Assembly (NCBI RefSeq): GCF_001905145.1
Contig: NZ_LWLB01000002.1
Coordinates: 128,883 to 192,882 of the forward strand
DNA length: 64,000 nucleotides
Reading direction: 5' to 3'
Source: Nocardiopsis sp. TSRI0078
GTDB lineage: Bacteria > Actinomycetota > Actinomycetes > Streptosporangiales > Streptosporangiaceae
Under the pieces are notes generated by a model. The model worked only from the letters and a program-made list of their open reading frames with translations, did not search any database and had not been told where the DNA came from. Below, piece by piece: positions 49,716 to 58,502 of this stretch. The translations under genes and the position numbers were made by a program. Within the stretch, counting starts at the first letter, position 1. The number at the start of each line of letters is the position of its first letter.

Positions 49716-51200
49716 TCAGGACGAGGTGAAGGAGCCCAGGGCGGCGGCGCGCTCGTCCGCCTGGGAGTCCCACGAGGACTCCGGGGCCACCCAGGCGATC
49801 GTGTAGTACGTTCCCGGGGCCACGGTGATGTTGCGGGCCAGGAGGTGACGGATCCGGCCGTCGCTGTTCCAGGTGAACTCCCACTCCGAGGCGGAGTGGA
49901 AGCCGGTGGCGTCGGTGACGTCCTCGATCCGCAGGCGCTCGTATCCCGGCATGCGCCCCGAGGCGAGCACGTTCTCCTCCTGGTCCAGGACGTGCTGGTA
50001 CTCGTCGTCGGTGGGGTGCTCGGCCAGGTCGACCTGGAGGTAGGAGCTGTCGGTGGGGGAGTCGTAGAAGACGCCCCTGCCGTCCACCCGGCGGATCCAG
50101 CCGTCGGGGACCAGGATGCCGAAGCCGTGGGACTCCTCCGTCCAGGTCATCCCCTCCGCGGAGGGGATGAGGGCGGCGCCGCCCTCCCCGCCCTCACCGG
50201 TGGCCTCCTCCTCCGCGTCCGCGCCGGAGGCCGCCGCGGTGGTGCCGGACCCCGCCCCCCACGGATCGAGCACCACCAGCAACGTCACCGCGGTCACCAG
50301 TGAGGCCAGCCCCAGGGTGAGGACCACCACCGGCCAGGACAGGCGCCCGCCCCTGCGGGGCGCCTCGGGGACCGGGTGCTCCCGCCCGGCCGCCGCGCGG
50401 AACAGGACGCGGCACCGGTCGGCGCTGATCCTTCGCGCCGGATCCTTCACCAGCAGGCCGCGCACGGCCTCGTTCAGCGGCCCGTGTTCCAGGAGGTCGG
50501 CCGGCTCCTCCATGGTGATGGCGTGCAGGGTCGCGGGGACCGTCTCCCTGCGGAAGGGGGAGGTCCCGGTGGCGGCGTGGTAGAGGGTCGCGCCCAGCGA
50601 CCACAGGTCGCTCGCCGAGGTGGCCGGGGACGAGGCCAGCCGCTCGGGGGCCAGGTAGGCGGCGGATCCGACCATCCCCCCGGTCTGGGTGAGGGCGGTG
50701 GCGTCGGTGATGGTGGCGATACCGAAGTCGGTGAGCACCACCTGCCCGGAGTCGGTGACCATGACGTTCTCGGGTTTGACGTCGCGGTGCGTGATGCCCT
50801 GCTCGTGCGCGGTGGTCAGCGCGCTGAGCAGGTCCAGACCCCACCCGGCGACCACGTGGGCGTCGAGCGGCCCCCTCTCGCGCACCAGTGCGTGCAGGGA
50901 GCGCCCGGTGAGGAACTCCATGACGATCCACGGACGTCCGTCATCCTCGATGATGTCGTGCACGGTCACGATGTTGCGGTGGCGGCCCATGGCGGTGGCC
51001 CTCGCCTCGCGCTGGGCCCTGGCCGCCATCCGGTCGCGTTCGTCCTCGTCCAGCCCGGGGCCCAGGAGGATCTCCTTGACCGCGACGGTGCGGTCGAGCC
51101 GTGTGTCGTGGGCCCGCCACACCCGTCCCATCCCGCCCCGGCCGATCTCGGCCAGCAGGTGGTAACGGCCATGCAGTGTGCGATGCGGTTCGGCCCGCAT
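49716..51200 (-). CDS. Membrane Ser/Thr protein kinase (PknB-like catalytic domain)
   Basis: A 494-residue Hanks-type kinase. Gly loop IGRGGMGRVW (~19-28), Lys in TVAVKEI, catalytic HRDVKPEN (~139-146), DFG in LTDFGIA, and APERL. A transmembrane helix at ~287-310 (VVVLTLGLASLVTAVTLLVV) leads to an outer domain of ~150 residues (WTEESHGFGILVPDGW, VAPGTYYTIAWVAP) that is not PASTA; it resembles the beta-rich domain that follows kinases in Nocardiopsis/Streptomyces. All catalytic residues are intact. ATG 51200. Probably senses an extracellular signal. The 308-base gap upstream holds its promoter and a CGCGGGG/CCCCGCG hairpin (51250-51273). Confidence 0.92.
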   Translation of the reverse strand: MRAEPHRTLHGRYHLLAEIGRGGMGRVWRAHDTRLDRTVAVKEILLGPGLDEDERDRMAARAQREARATAMGRHRNIVTVHDIIEDDGRPWIVMEFLTGRSLHALVRERGPLDAHVVAGWGLDLLSALTTAHEQGITHRDVKPENVMVTDSGQVVLTDFGIATITDATALTQTGGMVGSAAYLAPERLASSPATSASDLWSLGATLYHAATGTSPFRRETVPATLHAITMEEPADLLEHGPLNEAVRGLLVKDPARRISADRCRVLFRAAAGREHPVPEAPRRGGRLSWPVVVLTLGLASLVTAVTLLVVLDPWGAGSGTTAAASGADAEEEATGEGGEGGAALIPSAEGMTWTEESHGFGILVPDGWIRRVDGRGVFYDSPTDSSYLQVDLAEHPTDDEYQHVLDQEENVLASGRMPGYERLRIEDVTDATGFHSASEWEFTWNSDGRIRHLLARNITVAPGTYYTIAWVAPESSWDSQADERAAALGSFTSS

Positions 51201-51498
51201 AGGACTCCCTGGGGGTGTGGGCCGCTGCGGCCCCTGAGCGTCGAAAGCCCGCGGGGACAGAGGGTTCCCCGCGTGCCGGGCGTCAGTCTAGTGAGCTCCT
51301 CGGCCGCTTCGGACGGGGCGTGGGTCTCCTCGGCCCCGTTCCCGGCCGTCGCCGTGGGGACGCACCGCGCGAGCGCCTCCCGCACCCGTCCCGCCCGGTG
51401 TGTCGGCGGTGCCCGCCCGGGTAGTGGGTGCCCAGAACCGGCGACCGTGACCCGCCGCAGGTTCCACCGTGATGTGTAGTTTGGCTCTCTTGTGGTAA

Positions 51499-51520
51499 AA
51501 AGTTAGGCGTGCCGAACTTT
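51499..51520. promoter_or_regulatory. DtxR/MntR-like palindrome covering the start of the Mn importer
   Basis: AAAGTTAGGC (51499-51508), GT, GCCGAACTTT (51511-51520): ten-base arms with one mismatch. It overlaps the GTG start (51509). The AT-rich block TAAAAA (51496-51501) could be the -10 of a leaderless message, so a bound repressor would occlude RNA polymerase. Confidence 0.7.
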
Positions 51521-52456
51521 AGAGATGAGGCTTCCATAAACTCCTGGTCGGCGAAGCTCCCCGCCGCCCTCCTCACCCTTGCCCTGGCCCTGAGCGCCTG
51601 CTCCGCCTCAGCTGGCCAGACCCGCGACGACGGACGGCTCCTGGTCCTGACCACCTTCACCGTCCTGGCCGACATGACCCGCAACGTCGCCGACGGCCGC
51701 GTCGAGGTCGCCTCCCTCACCAAGCCCGGCGCCGAGGTCCACGGCTACGAACCCACCCCCGACGACCTCGTCCGCGGCCAGGGCGCCGACCTCATCCTGG
51801 AGAACGGGCTCGGCCTGGAGTCCTGGTTCGCCCAGTTCACCGAACGCGTCCAGGCCCCCACCGCCGTACTCAGCGACGGCATCGAGACCATCCCCATCTC
51901 CTCGGGCGGGTACGAGGGCGAGCCCAACCCGCACGCCTGGATGTCCCCCGACAACGCCCACACCTACGTCGACAACATCCGCGACGCCCTCACCGAACTC
52001 GACCCCGCGGGCGAGGCCGTCTACACCCGGGCCGCCCAGGACTACAAGGAGCAGATCAGCGAGGTCGGCGACTACCTGGAGACCGAACTGGCCGAGGTCC
52101 CCGACAGCTCCCGGGCCCTGGTCACCTGCGAGGGCGCCTTCTCCTACCTGGCGCGCGACGCCGACCTCACCGAGATGTACCTGTGGCCGGTCAACGCCGA
52201 GTCCCAGAGCACACCCCGCCAGACCGTCGCCGTCACCGAGTTCGTGCGCGACAACCGGGTGCCCGCCGTGTTCTGCGAGAGCACCGTCAACGACGGTGTC
52301 CAGCGCTCGGTGGCCCGCGAGACCGGCGCCCGGATGGGCCGGACCCTCTACGTCGACTCCCTCTCCGAGGAGGACGGACCCGTCCCCACCTACCTGGACC
52401 TGCTCCGCCACGACGCCGAGGCCATCGTCTCCGGACTCAAGGGAGGAGCCACGTGA
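51509..52456 (+). CDS. Manganese/iron ABC transporter substrate-binding lipoprotein
   Basis: A 315-residue cluster A-I binding protein (PsaA/MntC/SitA type). Signal with lipobox LSAC, lipidated Cys31. Predicted metal ligands: His78 (VHGYEP), His142 (PHAWMSP), Glu231 (NAESQS) and Asp283 (YVDSLS); Glu rather than His at the third site points to Mn2+ (or Fe2+) over Zn2+, and there is no His-rich loop. GTG 51509 is the only plausible start; no ribosome site is visible, consistent with a leaderless mRNA. It overlaps the ATPase gene by four bases. Probably repressed by the MntR-type protein at 22543. Confidence 0.9.
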   Translation: MPNFRDEASINSWSAKLPAALLTLALALSACSASAGQTRDDGRLLVLTTFTVLADMTRNVADGRVEVASLTKPGAEVHGYEPTPDDLVRGQGADLILENGLGLESWFAQFTERVQAPTAVLSDGIETIPISSGGYEGEPNPHAWMSPDNAHTYVDNIRDALTELDPAGEAVYTRAAQDYKEQISEVGDYLETELAEVPDSSRALVTCEGAFSYLARDADLTEMYLWPVNAESQSTPRQTVAVTEFVRDNRVPAVFCESTVNDGVQRSVARETGARMGRTLYVDSLSEEDGPVPTYLDLLRHDAEAIVSGLKGGAT

Positions 52457-53199
52457 GCGCCGCCATCGAGGTCACCGACGCCACCGTCCGCTACGGCGAC
52501 GTCCTGGCACTGGACGCGGTCAGCCTCTCCCTCGCCCCCGGCCGGATCTGCGGCCTGCTCGGCACCAACGGATCGGGCAAGTCCACCCTGTTCAAGACCG
52601 TGCTCGGCCTGGTCCCCGCCGACCACGGCAGCGTGCGCATCCTCGGCCACACCGGCGCCACCGCCCGCCGCCGGGGACTGGTCGGCTACGTCCCCCAGTC
52701 CGAACAGGTCGACTGGGCCTTCCCCGTACGCGTACGCGACGTGGTGATGATGGGCCGCTACGGACACATGGGACGCCGCCGCAGGGCCCGCCCCGCCGAC
52801 CGGGAGGCCGTCGACCACGCCCTGGCCCGCACCCGCCTGAGCGACCTGGCCGACCGCCAGATCGGCGCGCTCTCCGGCGGCCAGCGCAAACGCGCCTTCG
52901 TCGCCCGCGCCATCGCCCAGAACGCCGACGTGCTGCTGCTCGACGAACCCTTCGCCGGAGTCGACAAGCGCTCGGAGTCCCACATCAGCGAACTCCTCCT
53001 CCAACTGCGCCAGGAGGGGCACACCCTGCTGGTGTCCACCCACGACCTGGCCCAGGTACCCGCCCTGTGCGACGAGGCGGTACTGCTGCAGCGCCGCGTC
53101 ATCGCCCACGGCGACCCCGCGGAGGTCCTGCGCCCGGAGACCCTCATGGAGGCCTTCGGCATCCACACCGACGGAAGAGGAGCGGCATGGACGCCCTGA
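52453..53199 (+). CDS. Manganese ABC transporter ATP-binding protein
   Basis: A 248-residue ATPase. Walker A GTNGSGKST (~37-45), Q-loop YVPQSEQVDW, signature LSGGQRKR, Walker B LLLDEPFAGVD, switch His STHDLAQV. It shows the YVPQ and AGVD patterns of metal-type (MntB/ZnuC) ATPases. GTG 52453 starts inside the binding-protein stop; its own 3' end overlaps the permease by 13 bases. Drives uptake of the metal bound by the lipoprotein. Confidence 0.93.
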   Translation: MSAAIEVTDATVRYGDVLALDAVSLSLAPGRICGLLGTNGSGKSTLFKTVLGLVPADHGSVRILGHTGATARRRGLVGYVPQSEQVDWAFPVRVRDVVMMGRYGHMGRRRRARPADREAVDHALARTRLSDLADRQIGALSGGQRKRAFVARAIAQNADVLLLDEPFAGVDKRSESHISELLLQLRQEGHTLLVSTHDLAQVPALCDEAVLLQRRVIAHGDPAEVLRPETLMEAFGIHTDGRGAAWTP

Positions 53200-54071
53200 C
53201 GGCGGTCACCGAGTGGTTCACCGTGCCCCTGGGGTTCGACTTCGTACGGCGGGCCCTGCTGATCAGCGTGGTCGCCGGAGTGGCGTGCGCCGTCCTCTCG
53301 TGCTGGATGACCCTGGTGGGCTGGTCGCTGATGGGCGACGCCGTCTCCCACGCCGTCCTGCCCGGAGTGGTGCTGTCCTACATGTTCGGGCTGCCCTTCG
53401 CCGTGGGCGCACTGGTCTTCGGCGCCGGATCGGTCGCCCTGATCGGAGCGGTCAACCGTACCTCCCGGGTCAAGGAGGACGCCGTCATCGGCGTGGTCTT
53501 CACCGCCATGTTCGCCCTGGGTCTGGTCCTGATCTCCCGAGTGCCCAGCCAGACCGACCTGGGACACATCCTGTTCGGCAACGTGCTGGGGGTCTCCGAC
53601 GCCGCCATCTGGCAGGTGCTGGTCCTGGCCGGGGTGGTGCTGACGGCGGTCTGGTACAAGCACCGCGACCTGACCCTGTACGCCTTCGACCCGGTCCACG
53701 CGCACGCGATGGGCATCAACCCGCGTCTGCTGGAGACCCTGCTGCTGGGCCTGCTGTCGGTCACGGTGGTGGTGGCGCTGCAGGCGGTGGGGATCATCCT
53801 GGTGGTGGCCATGGTCATCATCCCCGGCGCGACCGCCTACCTGCTCACCGACCGCTTCGAGCGGATGCTGGTGATCTCGGCGGCGGTGGCCGCGGCCGCC
53901 GCCGTGGCGGGGGTCTTCGCCAGCTTCCACATGAACGTGTCCACCGGCGGACTGATCGTGCTCGCCCAGGCCGCGGCCTTCGCCCTGGCCTACCTGGCCT
54001 CGCCCCGCCACGGCGTGCTCTGGCGGGGCCGTACCGCGCGCCGGATCCGTGCGCGCGCCGCCACCGGCTGA
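53187..54071 (+). CDS. Manganese ABC transporter permease
   Basis: A 294-residue ABC-3 family permease with about eight or nine hydrophobic segments. The family block WSLMGDAVSHAVLPGVVLSY follows the second helix, and GATAYLLTDRFERMLV the sixth. ATG 53187 overlaps the ATPase end, completing a three-gene coupled operon. The C-terminus is Arg-rich. Single permease implies a homodimeric channel. Confidence 0.92.
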   Translation: MDALTAVTEWFTVPLGFDFVRRALLISVVAGVACAVLSCWMTLVGWSLMGDAVSHAVLPGVVLSYMFGLPFAVGALVFGAGSVALIGAVNRTSRVKEDAVIGVVFTAMFALGLVLISRVPSQTDLGHILFGNVLGVSDAAIWQVLVLAGVVLTAVWYKHRDLTLYAFDPVHAHAMGINPRLLETLLLGLLSVTVVVALQAVGIILVVAMVIIPGATAYLLTDRFERMLVISAAVAAAAAVAGVFASFHMNVSTGGLIVLAQAAAFALAYLASPRHGVLWRGRTARRIRARAATG

Positions 54072-54156
54072 CAAGCCGCGAACCCGGGCGGGGAGAGAGG
54101 ACTCCCGGCGGTCTAGGATCGGTCCGACGAGGCGAGGCGGAGGGGGCGGACGGAAC

Positions 54157-55167
54157 GTGGCGGACGAGAGCGCGTTGAAGGGCACCACGGCGGGCGGCGA
54201 ACCGGGTCCCGCGGACGAGGCCTCCTTCTCCGCGCTGGCCGAGCGCCACCGGCACGAGCTGCGCGTGCACTGCTACCGCATGCTGGGCTCCTTCACCGAG
54301 GCCGAGGACATGGTGCAGGAGACGCTGCTCAAGGCCTGGCGCAACCGCGCCTCCTTCCGGGGGCGCTCCACCTTCCGGGCCTGGCTGTACAAGATCGCCA
54401 CCAACACCTGCCTGGACGCGCTCTCCGCACGACGCGCCAGGCCCGCGGCCCGAGAACCGGGGTCCTCACCGTTCACCGAGGTCTCCTGGCTCCAGCCCTA
54501 CCCGGACGAGCTGCTGGACCGGGCGGCGCCCGCCGAGGGCGGGCCGGAGGAGTCCGCCATCGCCCGGGAGACCGTGGAACTGGCCTTCCTCGCCACCATC
54601 CAGCACCTGCCGCCCCGCCAGCGCGCCGTCCTCATCCTGCGCGACGTGCTGGGCTGGCCCGCCGAGGAGGCCTCCCGCTCGCTGGATCTGTCGGTACCGG
54701 CGGTCAAGAGCGCCCTCCAGCGGGCCCGGGCCACCCTGCGTCGCGTCCTGCCCGAGCGCAGGGCCGACTGGGGCGCGGCCACCGCGCCCAGCCAGGAGGA
54801 GCGCGACGTGCTGCGACGCTACGTGGACGCCTCGCAAAGGGCCGACCTGGACGGCCTGGCCGCCCTGCTGCGCGAGGACGCACGCCAGACCATGCCCCCG
54901 GCATCGCTGGTCTACGACGGGCGCGCGGCCATCCTGGACCTGTGGCGCCCGGTCCTCACCGGCGGCCAGGCCTGGGGGGACTGGATCTCGGTGCCCCTGG
55001 ACGCCAACCGGCAGCCCGCCGCGGCCAGTTACGTGCGCATGCCGGGGGAGGCGGTCCACACGGCGGTCAACATCGACGTCCTGCGTGTGGAGGACGGGCT
55101 CGTCGCGGAGATCACCACCTTCGGCCCCGAGCTGCTGCCGGTGTTCGGCCTGCCGCCGACCCGGTGA
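54157..55167 (+). CDS. ECF sigma factor with C-terminal NTF2/SnoaL domain (SigG-like)
   Basis: A 336-residue sigma factor. Sigma2 region (~30-95: VHCYRMLGSFTEAEDMVQET, FRAWLYKIATNTCLD), sigma4 (~150-205: LPPRQRAVLILRDVLGWPAEE, VPAVKSALQRARATLRRVL) and a SnoaL-like domain (~215-330) that in such sigma factors modulates activity in place of an anti-sigma factor. Close in layout to mycobacterial SigG. Start GTG 54157 after GGAGGGGG. No anti-sigma gene is adjacent; the lipocalin-like gene 167 bases downstream may be a target. Confidence 0.9.
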   Translation: MADESALKGTTAGGEPGPADEASFSALAERHRHELRVHCYRMLGSFTEAEDMVQETLLKAWRNRASFRGRSTFRAWLYKIATNTCLDALSARRARPAAREPGSSPFTEVSWLQPYPDELLDRAAPAEGGPEESAIARETVELAFLATIQHLPPRQRAVLILRDVLGWPAEEASRSLDLSVPAVKSALQRARATLRRVLPERRADWGAATAPSQEERDVLRRYVDASQRADLDGLAALLREDARQTMPPASLVYDGRAAILDLWRPVLTGGQAWGDWISVPLDANRQPAAASYVRMPGEAVHTAVNIDVLRVEDGLVAEITTFGPELLPVFGLPPTR

Positions 55168-55334
55168 CCCGCGGGCGGCGGGCCCCTGGATCCCGCGCCC
55201 CGGACGGGGGGAACGGTACACCCGGGATTTCTTCGCGCCCGGACCGATTCCTTCTCTGAGCCGTTCCGGTCATACGGGTGTCGACGGCGCGACGGCACGG
55301 TGCCGCCGCGCACGGAACTGAGAGAGGCACCGCC

Positions 55335-55787
55335 ATGACCGAGAACACCGGACACACGCAGCAGAGCGCCCGCGACGACGCCGCCCTGACCGCCCTGGAC
55401 CGCCTGGTCGGCACCTGGAAGGTCACCGGCGGCGCCGAGGGCACCGTCACCTACCGCTGGATGGAGGGCGGGTTCTTCCTCATCCAGGACGTCAGGCTGC
55501 ACCAGTACGGCCAGGAGGTGGTGGGAATGGAGATCATCGGCAGGGAGCGTCCCTTCGGCGCCGAGGAGCCGGGCGAGGACCTGCGGTCGCGCTTCTACGA
55601 CAGCCAGGGCAACACCTTCGACTACGTCTACGAGCTGGAGGGCGACGTCCTCACCATCTGGGCGGGGGAGAAGGGCTCGCCCGCCTTCTTCCGGGGCGAG
55701 TTCAACGCCGAGGGCGACACCATGGCCGGCCCGTGGACCTACCCGGGCGGGGGCGGCTACGACTCCACCATGACGCGTATCGGCTGA
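55335..55787 (+). CDS. DUF1579-like small beta-rich protein
   Basis: A 150-residue soluble protein with a predicted lipocalin/FABP-like barrel: ALDRLVGTWKVTGGAEGTVT, YRWMEGGFFLIQDV, DYVYELEGDVLTIW, TMAGPWTYPGGGG. Similar proteins are annotated DUF1579 or hypothetical; role unknown. ATG 55335. It follows the SigG-like gene and may be its target, but I could not define an ECF promoter in 55168-55334. Confidence 0.65.
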   Translation: MTENTGHTQQSARDDAALTALDRLVGTWKVTGGAEGTVTYRWMEGGFFLIQDVRLHQYGQEVVGMEIIGRERPFGAEEPGEDLRSRFYDSQGNTFDYVYELEGDVLTIWAGEKGSPAFFRGEFNAEGDTMAGPWTYPGGGGYDSTMTRIG

Positions 55788-55825
55788 GGGCCGCCGGCGG
55801 GCCGTCCGGCCCCTCGTGGGGGCGA

Positions 55826-55859
55826 CCGCGCACACGCCTGTCGTGGGCCGTGTGCGCGG
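55826..55859 (+). terminator. Terminator hairpin
   Basis: CCGCGCACAC (55826-55835) and GTGTGCGCGG (55850-55859), ten-base perfect arms, 14-base loop, followed by ATTAG. It probably ends the DUF1579-like transcript. Confidence 0.6.
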
Positions 55860-55954
55860 ATTAGCCTTCGACGTACCTCGACGGGAACGGCGGATCAGCG
55901 CTGACCCGTACCCCCGAACCGAGGCCTCGAACCCACCCGACCACGAGGACGGCC

Positions 55955-56698
55955 ATGACGCTTCTGCTCGCCCATGTCAGCGACCTGCACCTGGACGGAA
56001 CCGCGCACACCACCGAGCGCGCCGCACGGACCGTGGACTACCTGCGCGGACTCGCCCAGGCACCGGACGCGCTGCTGGTCACCGGCGACATCGCCGAGCA
56101 CGCCACCGCCGAGGAGTACCAGGAGGCCGCCCGTCTGCTGGACCTGCCCTTCCCGGTGCTGGCCTGTCCCGGCAACCACGACGACCGCGGGATGATGCGG
56201 GAGGCGATGCTGGGGGAGGAGCCCTCCAAGGAACCGTTCAACCGGGTGCACGAGGTGGCTGGCGCGACCGTGCTGACCTGCGACTCCACGGTCCCCGGGC
56301 AGGACGGCGGCCACCTGGACGCGACCACCCTGATGTGGATCAACGAGACCCTGAGCTCCCTGCCCGGCCGGACCCCCGCGCTGCTGGCCCTGCACCACCC
56401 GCCCGTGCGGGTGCACCACCCGCTGCCCGACTCCATGCGCCTGGACAACGCCGACGACCTGGCCGGGCTGCTCCAGGCCCACCCCAGGGTGGCGGGGATC
56501 CTGGTCGGGCACGCCCACACCGGCGGGGCGACCACCTTCGCCGGGCGGCCCCTGCTGCTGGCGCCCGGGGTGACGTGGACGCTGCGCATGCCCTGGGAGG
56601 GCGAGCCGGTCGCCGACCGCGACCAGCCGCCGGGGGTGGCCTTCCACGTCCTGGAGGAGGACCACCGCCTGACCACGCACTTTCGCGCGGTGGTCTGA
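55955..56698 (+). CDS. Metallophosphoesterase, CpdA-like (3',5'-cAMP phosphodiesterase)
   Basis: A 247-residue class III cyclic nucleotide phosphodiesterase-like enzyme. Metal motifs: SDLHLDG (~10-16), VTGDIAEH (~42), CPGNHDDR (~68), ALHHPPV (~147), and GHAHTGGATTF (~185). These are the five blocks of CpdA/Icc proteins. Activity on cAMP is inferred from family. ATG 55955. Monocistronic; convergent with the thioesterase gene. Confidence 0.85.
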   Translation: MTLLLAHVSDLHLDGTAHTTERAARTVDYLRGLAQAPDALLVTGDIAEHATAEEYQEAARLLDLPFPVLACPGNHDDRGMMREAMLGEEPSKEPFNRVHEVAGATVLTCDSTVPGQDGGHLDATTLMWINETLSSLPGRTPALLALHHPPVRVHHPLPDSMRLDNADDLAGLLQAHPRVAGILVGHAHTGGATTFAGRPLLLAPGVTWTLRMPWEGEPVADRDQPPGVAFHVLEEDHRLTTHFRAVV

Positions 56699-56717
56699 CC
56701 GGCACCACGCGCGGGGC

Positions 56718-56748
56718 GGGGCCGACGCCCGCCCCGGGCGGCGGCCCC
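56718..56748. terminator. GC hairpin between convergent genes
   Basis: GGGGCCG (56718-56724) pairs with CGGCCCC (56742-56748) between the phosphoesterase and thioesterase stops; outer GGGG/CCCC bases extend it with a bulge. Confidence 0.4.
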
Positions 56749-56767
56749 ACCCCGGAGCGCACAGGGC

Positions 56768-57580
56768 TCAGAGCAGCATGGCCAGCTGGCGGCACTGGGC
56801 GACCAGGACGCCCGTGTCGTCCCAGATCTCCATGTCCTCCTCGTGCAGGCCGCCCGACACGTGCTTGGTGAACACCCGGCAGGCCAGCCACCCGGGGGCG
56901 GGCCGGGCGCGCACATGCACGCTCAGCTCGACGGTGATGGTGGTGAACTCACCGATCTCCAGCACCGCCGGGGGAGCGAAGTCCACCATCGAGGCCAGGG
57001 AGTGCGTGTCGGGCTCGCGGCCGTCGGCGAAGCGCATCCAGAACTCGGCGTGCGGGCGGCCGTCCTTCCTCCCCTCCAGCCAGCCCGGGCGCTCGGGGTA
57101 GCGGTACTCCACGCTGTGGGCGATGCCCAGGCCCTCGGGCCGGTCGAACTCGGGCGGGACGAAGCAGTCCTCGGGGGCGGGCAGCTTCGGGGGCCCGTCC
57201 AGGGCCAGCACGCGCGCCGCGGGGTCGGGGGTCAGGTCGCCGTAGGTGGCGGTGGCGCGCACGACCTCCTTGCCGCCCTGCTCCAGGACGGCCTGTCCGG
57301 TGGCGGTGCGGCGCCCCTCACGGATCACCTCGGTGCGCACGGTGGCATCGCCGGGGGCGGCGGGGCGCAGGAAGAACACCGAGACGGCCAGGGGGTCGGG
57401 CTGGCTCAGGCTCTGGCGCAGCGCGTTGAGGGCGGCGCCCAGGACGTAGCCGCCGTTGGGATGGGTGGTGAAGGTGTTCCAGGCGTCGGTGAGGGTGGCC
57501 GCGAACTCGCCGTCGGCGCGCTTCTCCACGCGGGTGTCCCGGTCGAACCGGAAGTCCTCGGTGGTGTGGTCAAGGCTCAT
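56768..57580 (-). CDS. Acyl-CoA thioesterase-like double hot-dog protein
   Basis: A 270-residue protein of the actinobacterial TesB-like (4HBT_3) family. First hot-dog: WNTFTTHPNGGYVLGAALNAL, then FFLRPAAPGDATVRTEVIREG; second: HAEFWMRFADGREPD, SMVDFAPPAVLEIG, TVELSVHVRARPAPGWLACR. Likely hydrolyses acyl-CoAs; chain length unknown. ATG 57580. Divergent from the TipA-like regulator. Confidence 0.85.
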   Translation of the reverse strand: MSLDHTTEDFRFDRDTRVEKRADGEFAATLTDAWNTFTTHPNGGYVLGAALNALRQSLSQPDPLAVSVFFLRPAAPGDATVRTEVIREGRRTATGQAVLEQGGKEVVRATATYGDLTPDPAARVLALDGPPKLPAPEDCFVPPEFDRPEGLGIAHSVEYRYPERPGWLEGRKDGRPHAEFWMRFADGREPDTHSLASMVDFAPPAVLEIGEFTTITVELSVHVRARPAPGWLACRVFTKHVSGGLHEEDMEIWDDTGVLVAQCRQLAMLL

Positions 57581-57645
57581 ACCCCGATGTTACCGGCGAG
57601 TAGGAAGGGGTGGGAGAACCGGGTCCGCACCACCGGGAAAGCTCC

Positions 57646-57676
57646 TTGCCCCTGACGCGACGTCAGGACCCAGCGT
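57646..57676 (+). promoter_or_regulatory. TipA-type promoter with MerR operator
   Basis: TTGCCC (-35, 57646-57651) and CAGCGT (-10, 57671-57676) are 19 bases apart, the stretched MerR spacing. The spacer holds the perfect palindrome CCTGACG-CGA-CGTCAGG (57651-57667). From memory it closely parallels the thiostrepton-inducible tipA promoter of Streptomyces lividans. Confidence 0.75.
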
Positions 57677-57713
57677 CGAACACACGTCACCACCAGCGAG
57701 GAAGCCCGAACAG

Positions 57714-58484
57714 ATGGGACACGCCGTCGGCGAGGTCGCCCGCATGAGCGGGCAGACCGTGCGGACCCTGCACCACTACGACCGGATCGGACTGCTCGTC
57801 CCGGCCGAACGCACTCCGGCGGACCACCGCAGCTACAGCCACCAGGACCTGGAACGGCTCCGGCAGATCCTGACCTACCGCGAGCTGGGCTTTGCCCTGG
57901 GCCAGATCGCCACGCTGCTCGACGACCCCACCGCCCACACCCGCACCCACCTGGCCAGGCAGCACCGGCTGGTGACCGAACGCATCGACCGCCTGCGCGA
58001 GGTGGCACAGGCACTCGAACACCTGATGGAGGCCGAGACCATGAACCTGAACCTGACCCCTGCCGAACGCCTCGAACTCTTCGGCGACTTCGACGTGGAC
58101 GCCCACAGCGAAGAGGCCCACCGGCGCTGGGGCCGCACCGACGCCTACGCCCAGTCCCAGGGTAGGGTCAACGCCTACACCAAGGCCGACTGGGGACGCG
58201 TCAACGCCGAGAGCGAGGAGATCTACCAGGCCCTGGCCCGGACCATGCGGGAGGGGACTCCCGCCGACAACACCGAGGCCATGGACCTTGCCGAGCGCCA
58301 CCGCGCCCACATCACCCGCTGGTTCTACGACTGCACGCCCCAGATCCACCGGGGCCTGGGGCGGATGTACGCGGACGACGAGCGCTTCACCGCCACCGTC
58401 GACGCCCACGCCGAAGGACTGAGCGCCTATCTGCGCGAGGCCTTCGCCGCCAACGCCGCGCGCCTGCGGGACGACCAGGGCTGA
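57714..58484 (+). CDS. MerR-family regulator with TipAS antibiotic-recognition domain
   Basis: A 256-residue TipAL-like protein. MerR helix-turn-helix and wing (residues 1-75: GEVARMSGQTVRTLHHYDRI, YRELGFALGQIATLLDDP), a coiled-coil dimer helix (~76-110) and a TipAS domain (~115-250: FGDFDVDAHSEEAHRRW, WGRVNAESEEIYQAL, HITRWFYDCTPQIH). Cys207 is present but position 214, the thiostrepton-linking Cys in TipAL, is Gly here, so covalent thiopeptide capture is unlikely; non-covalent multidrug recognition remains possible. Expressed from its own tipA-like promoter. ATG 57714. Confidence 0.9.
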   Translation: MGHAVGEVARMSGQTVRTLHHYDRIGLLVPAERTPADHRSYSHQDLERLRQILTYRELGFALGQIATLLDDPTAHTRTHLARQHRLVTERIDRLREVAQALEHLMEAETMNLNLTPAERLELFGDFDVDAHSEEAHRRWGRTDAYAQSQGRVNAYTKADWGRVNAESEEIYQALARTMREGTPADNTEAMDLAERHRAHITRWFYDCTPQIHRGLGRMYADDERFTATVDAHAEGLSAYLREAFAANAARLRDDQG

Positions 58485-58502
58485 CGCGCGGCGCGGCGGC
58501 GC

